Origin: an uncultured Pseudoflavonifractor sp.
GTDB lineage: Bacteria; Bacillota_A; Clostridia; Oscillospirales; Oscillospiraceae
Length of the DNA stretch: 7,804 nucleotides
Direction: 5' to 3'
Assembly: GCA_947575475.1 (NCBI GenBank)
Contig: CANPNN010000059.1
Location: 1 to 7,804, forward strand
Below, piece by piece: positions 4,685 through 7,804 of the stretch (positions are counted from its first letter, which is position 1; each line of letters begins with the position of its first letter). Under the pieces are notes generated by a model that saw only the letters and a program-made list of their open reading frames with translations, made no database searches and was not told where the DNA came from. A program made the translations under genes and the position numbers.

Positions 4685-7600
4685 ATGAGAAACTGGAACA
4701 GAAGACTTTCCGCGGCGGGGCTCTGCGTGTCGCTGCTGTTGGGACAGACCGCTATGGCCTCTGACGCTCTGGGGCACGACCTTCACTTTGGGCACACGGT
4801 GTTGTCCGAGGGGGCCGTATCCACCCGGGGCTATTTTTGGAGCGATACATATGGGGACCTGCGGCTGGAGCGGTATGTGAGCTACACCCCCAATGAGGAG
4901 GTGCGGCCCACGGTGGCCTTCGGGGCCAATGTATTGAGCCGGGAGACCCTCTCTGCCATGGCCCGGACCCTGGAGACGCAGGGCAAGCGGGTGGTGGGAG
5001 GCACCAACGGGGATTTTTATGTGATGAGCACCGGACAGCCCCTGGGGTTGGTGGTGACCGATGGGGTGGTGCGCTCCTCGTCGTCCTACCACTCGGCCAT
5101 CGGCTTTCGCGCTGACGGCACCGCCTTTGTGGGGACACCCAACCTGTATGTGTCCATGACCATGGGGGAGGACCGGCTCACCGTCTTTGGAGGCGTGAAC
5201 AAGGTCCGGCAGATCCGGAACGCCGACGGGGGCGGGCTTACCCTGCTGACCCCCGATTTCGGGGCCACCACCCAGAACACTCTGCCCGGGGTGGACGTAT
5301 TTTTGCGGGTGGTGACTGAGGAGGAAGAGGTGGGGACCGTGCTGGCCGCCGAGGATACGGGGCTGGGCCGGGAGCTGACTGTCTCCGATCAATTGAAAAT
5401 CGGGGGGCGGGTCAAGTGCGTGGTGGACTTTGTGTCCGAGGCCGCAGGAGCCAACCCTATCCCGGAGGACGGGTTTGTGCTGACCATGAACGCCAAGGAT
5501 GACGAGGGGACCTTGAACATGCTTCGCTCCCTCCAGCCGGGGGACGAGGTGAATATCGACATCGTCAGCGAGGACACCCGCTGGGACGAGGCGGTGGAGG
5601 CGCTGGGGGCCATGTACCGGCTGCTGGATAACGGACAGGTCGGGACCAACCTTTCCACCGAACGCACCGCCCGGACTGCCATCGGCGTGAAGGCCGACGG
5701 CACGGTGATCTTTTACACCATGGACGGAAAGCAGCCGGGGTACAGCATTGGGGCCACCTTTACCCAGGTGGCCCAGCGGCTGCTGGAGCTGGGCTGTGTG
5801 GAGGCGGTAGGTCTGGACGGGGGCGGGTCCACCACCCTGGGGCTCACCACCCCCGCCCAGGAGACTATGAGCGTGGTGAACAAGCCCTCGGACGGGGCGG
5901 AGCGGAAGAACTCTACGGCCATTTTTCTCACCACCGAGCTGAAGGCTACCGGGGAGCCGGGAAGCCTACAGGTGGAGCCGGGGGACGCGCTGGTGCTGGC
6001 GGGGGCGGAATTACCTCTGGAGGCCTATTATGTGGACACAGGCTACCGGCTGATGGGGCTTGCCCAGGATGTGAGCTATGAAACACCGGCTGGGGGGACC
6101 ATAGAGGGAAACATATTTACTGCCGGGGCGGAGAGTGGATTTGTGACCATCACTGCCGCCCAGGAGGAACTGACGGGGACCGCCTCGGTCACCGTGGTCC
6201 GGACCCCCAGCGAGATCTTGGTGATGAATGAGGAGACAGGAAGCTCGGTGGGGATCCTGGCGTTGGAGCCGGGGGAGAGCGTGGCGCTCCAGGCCGTCAG
6301 CTCCTGGCGGAAGCTGAATCTGCGCTCCCAGGATACCTGCTACACCTGGGCCTGTGACGAGGCGGTGGGGAGCGTGACCGCCGACGGATACTTTACCGCC
6401 GGGGACCGGACGGCGGAGGGGAACCTGTATGTCACCGCCGGGGAGAAAACGGTGACCGTTCCGGTGAGCGTGGCGGGACACATCCTGCCTCTGGAGGACT
6501 TCGAGGGGGAGAGCGTCCCCTATGGGGACGACAGCGGTTCCGGGACATTGACGGAGCTGGAGACCGACCTGGCCTATGTCCGCACCGGGCGGCAGAGCCT
6601 GAAGGTGGACTATGAGATGGGCGGGGAGGAGTATGCCGTCCTGGAGATGAATGAGGCCATCCCCACCGGGGAGAAGTACCTGGGCCTGTGGGTCTACGGC
6701 GACGGGTCAGAAAATGAGATGAGGGCAATGTTCCTGGGTGGGGAGGAGGAACTGTCTGTACCCGTCTGTACGTTGGACTTTACAGGCTGGAAGCACGTTT
6801 TGCTCCCTATCCCCACGGGCGGCAGTATTTTGAAGGAACTGCAATTCCATGGGAATGGAGAGGGGAGCTCCGGCACGGTGTGGCTGGACCAGCTCACCAC
6901 CTCCAACGAGGACCTGTTTGACGACATGGCCCCGGTGATCCAGCTGAAGCTGGAGGGGACCACCCTGACCGCCACCGTCACCGACAACGTGGACAAGAGC
7001 TTTGCGGCTCCGGCGGTGTTCCTCAGCTATGACGGGGCCGCCCTGACCGGGAGCTGGGACCCGGTGAAGGGGACCTTGACGGCCCAGCTGCCCCTTCCCG
7101 AGCCGGTGGTCCGGACGGAGACCGACCCGGAGACCGGGGAGGAGGTCACGGTGACCGAGCCCCAGCCGGCCCACCGGGTGTCGGTGACGGCGGTGGATGT
7201 GAGCGGCAACCTGGGAAGGGCCTCTCTGGACATTCCCGGGGATGCGCTGGTGGAGTTTGCCGATATGACGGACAACTGGGCGGCAAGCTATGTGAGCTAT
7301 CTCTATGAGCAGGGGATCACCAACGGCGTGGCCGCCGATGAGGGGCTTTACTACCTGCCGGGCAACACCATCACCCGGGCGGAGTTTTTTACTATGGTGG
7401 CCCGGTGGATGGGGCTGGATCTGGCGGAGTACGCGGGGGTGGAGCTGCCCTTTGCAGACGCGGCCGGGATCCCCGAGTGGGCTGTGCCGGCGGTGAAGGC
7501 CATGTATGCCCGGGGCATCGTTCAGGGGAGCATGGACTTTGGGGTGCTGTACGCCTACCCCAATGCAGGGATCAGCCGGGCCGAGGTCATGACCATTCTG

Positions 7601-7801
7601 GGGCGGACCCAGATGCGGGGTTGGCCGGAAAGGGACCTGGACGGGTTTACCGATGGGGGGGATACCCCCGAGTGGGCCAAGAGCTATGTCCGCAGCCTGG
7701 TAGGGCAGGGGATCGTCAACGGGTATGAGGACGGGACCCTGAAGCCCAATGCGTCTATGACCCGGGGGGAAGTGGCGAAGGTGCTGACCATGTTGCGGTA
7801 A
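4685..7801 (+). CDS. Secreted NAGPA-type phosphodiester glycosidase with SLH cell-wall anchor
   Basis: 1038 residues. Residues 1-25 form a signal peptide (RNWNRR, hydrophobic core, cut after AMA). Residues about 65-417 are a NAGPA/DUF2233 phosphodiester glycosidase domain, related to the lysosomal enzyme that removes GlcNAc from a phosphodiester. Its marks are GGTNGDFY (105-112), GQPLGLVVTDG (117-127), RTAIGV (330-335), GLDGGGSTT (376-384) and RKNSTAIF (407-414). Two Ig-like segments follow (about 426-505 and 507-597), then a jelly-roll-like segment beginning EDFEG (604-740) that may bind carbohydrate, and another Ig-like segment (748-850). Three SLH repeats (about 857-910, 922-975, 986-1036), marked TRAE, SRAE and TRGE, should hold it on a secondary cell-wall polymer. 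The start is ATG 4685 behind AGGAGG (4675-4680); upstream in-frame ATG 4493 lies before the promoter. Substrate is unknown; wall or capsular sugar phosphodiesters are plausible. The stop codon lies three bases from the window end, so downstream partners are not visible. Confidence 0.93.
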   Translation: MRNWNRRLSAAGLCVSLLLGQTAMASDALGHDLHFGHTVLSEGAVSTRGYFWSDTYGDLRLERYVSYTPNEEVRPTVAFGANVLSRETLSAMARTLETQGKRVVGGTNGDFYVMSTGQPLGLVVTDGVVRSSSSYHSAIGFRADGTAFVGTPNLYVSMTMGEDRLTVFGGVNKVRQIRNADGGGLTLLTPDFGATTQNTLPGVDVFLRVVTEEEEVGTVLAAEDTGLGRELTVSDQLKIGGRVKCVVDFVSEAAGANPIPEDGFVLTMNAKDDEGTLNMLRSLQPGDEVNIDIVSEDTRWDEAVEALGAMYRLLDNGQVGTNLSTERTARTAIGVKADGTVIFYTMDGKQPGYSIGATFTQVAQRLLELGCVEAVGLDGGGSTTLGLTTPAQETMSVVNKPSDGAERKNSTAIFLTTELKATGEPGSLQVEPGDALVLAGAELPLEAYYVDTGYRLMGLAQDVSYETPAGGTIEGNIFTAGAESGFVTITAAQEELTGTASVTVVRTPSEILVMNEETGSSVGILALEPGESVALQAVSSWRKLNLRSQDTCYTWACDEAVGSVTADGYFTAGDRTAEGNLYVTAGEKTVTVPVSVAGHILPLEDFEGESVPYGDDSGSGTLTELETDLAYVRTGRQSLKVDYEMGGEEYAVLEMNEAIPTGEKYLGLWVYGDGSENEMRAMFLGGEEELSVPVCTLDFTGWKHVLLPIPTGGSILKELQFHGNGEGSSGTVWLDQLTTSNEDLFDDMAPVIQLKLEGTTLTATVTDNVDKSFAAPAVFLSYDGAALTGSWDPVKGTLTAQLPLPEPVVRTETDPETGEEVTVTEPQPAHRVSVTAVDVSGNLGRASLDIPGDALVEFADMTDNWAASYVSYLYEQGITNGVAADEGLYYLPGNTITRAEFFTMVARWMGLDLAEYAGVELPFADAAGIPEWAVPAVKAMYARGIVQGSMDFGVLYAYPNAGISRAEVMTILGRTQMRGWPERDLDGFTDGGDTPEWAKSYVRSLVGQGIVNGYEDGTLKPNASMTRGEVAKVLTMLR

Positions 7802-7804
7802 GAT

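Overview
This window looks like chromosomal DNA from a GC-rich, Gram-positive-type anaerobe of the Clostridia, most likely an Oscillospiraceae relative (for example the Flavonifractor/Intestinimonas/Oscillibacter group). The placement is inference. It rests on strong AGGAGG-type ribosome sites, GTG starts, high GC in the core genes (a sampled 60-base line of hemW is about 68% G+C), a signal-peptide protein ending in three S-layer-homology repeats, and many GC-rich hairpin repeats between genes. No marker gene fixes the taxon.

Left part (1-2039), both genes on the minus strand: the 5' three quarters of an RluA-family 23S rRNA-type pseudouridine synthase runs off the left edge. Upstream of it lies a complete dicarboxylate/amino acid:cation symporter (DAACS type). 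A perfect 14-bp hairpin terminator (761-792) ends the transporter transcript, and a promoter for the synthase begins three bases beyond it. Three TTTTGTAAC motifs and one GTTAC half-site lie around the transporter stop codon.

Middle (2138-3384, plus strand): hemW, the radical-SAM heme chaperone, is divergent from the transporter and has a good promoter in the 150-bp gap. Its CxxxCxxCxF and HNxxYW motifs separate it from the oxidase HemN.

Insert (3386-4430): an AT-rich (about 33% G+C in sampled lines) barstar-like immunity gene sits alone, with no toxin beside it. It is bracketed by copies of one repeat: a 71-bp near-palindrome just after hemW, and three back-to-back 19-bp copies that run into the 3' end of the barstar frame and encode its last 12 residues. 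A strong terminator follows. Then come about 400 bp of non-coding DNA made of GC-rich hairpin repeats.

Right part (4507-7801): a perfect dyad, an extended -10 promoter and a structured leader precede a 1038-residue secreted protein. Its order is signal peptide, NAGPA-type phosphodiester glycosidase domain, Ig-like domains, a jelly-roll-like segment and three SLH repeats. It should be held on the cell wall and may act on phosphodiester-linked sugars of surface polymers, though its substrate is unknown.

The genes do not form one pathway. Housekeeping functions (RNA modification, heme handling, transport) flank an acquired immunity gene and a cell-surface enzyme. The points most worth following are the repeat-flanked orphan barstar gene and the regulatory region of the surface enzyme.
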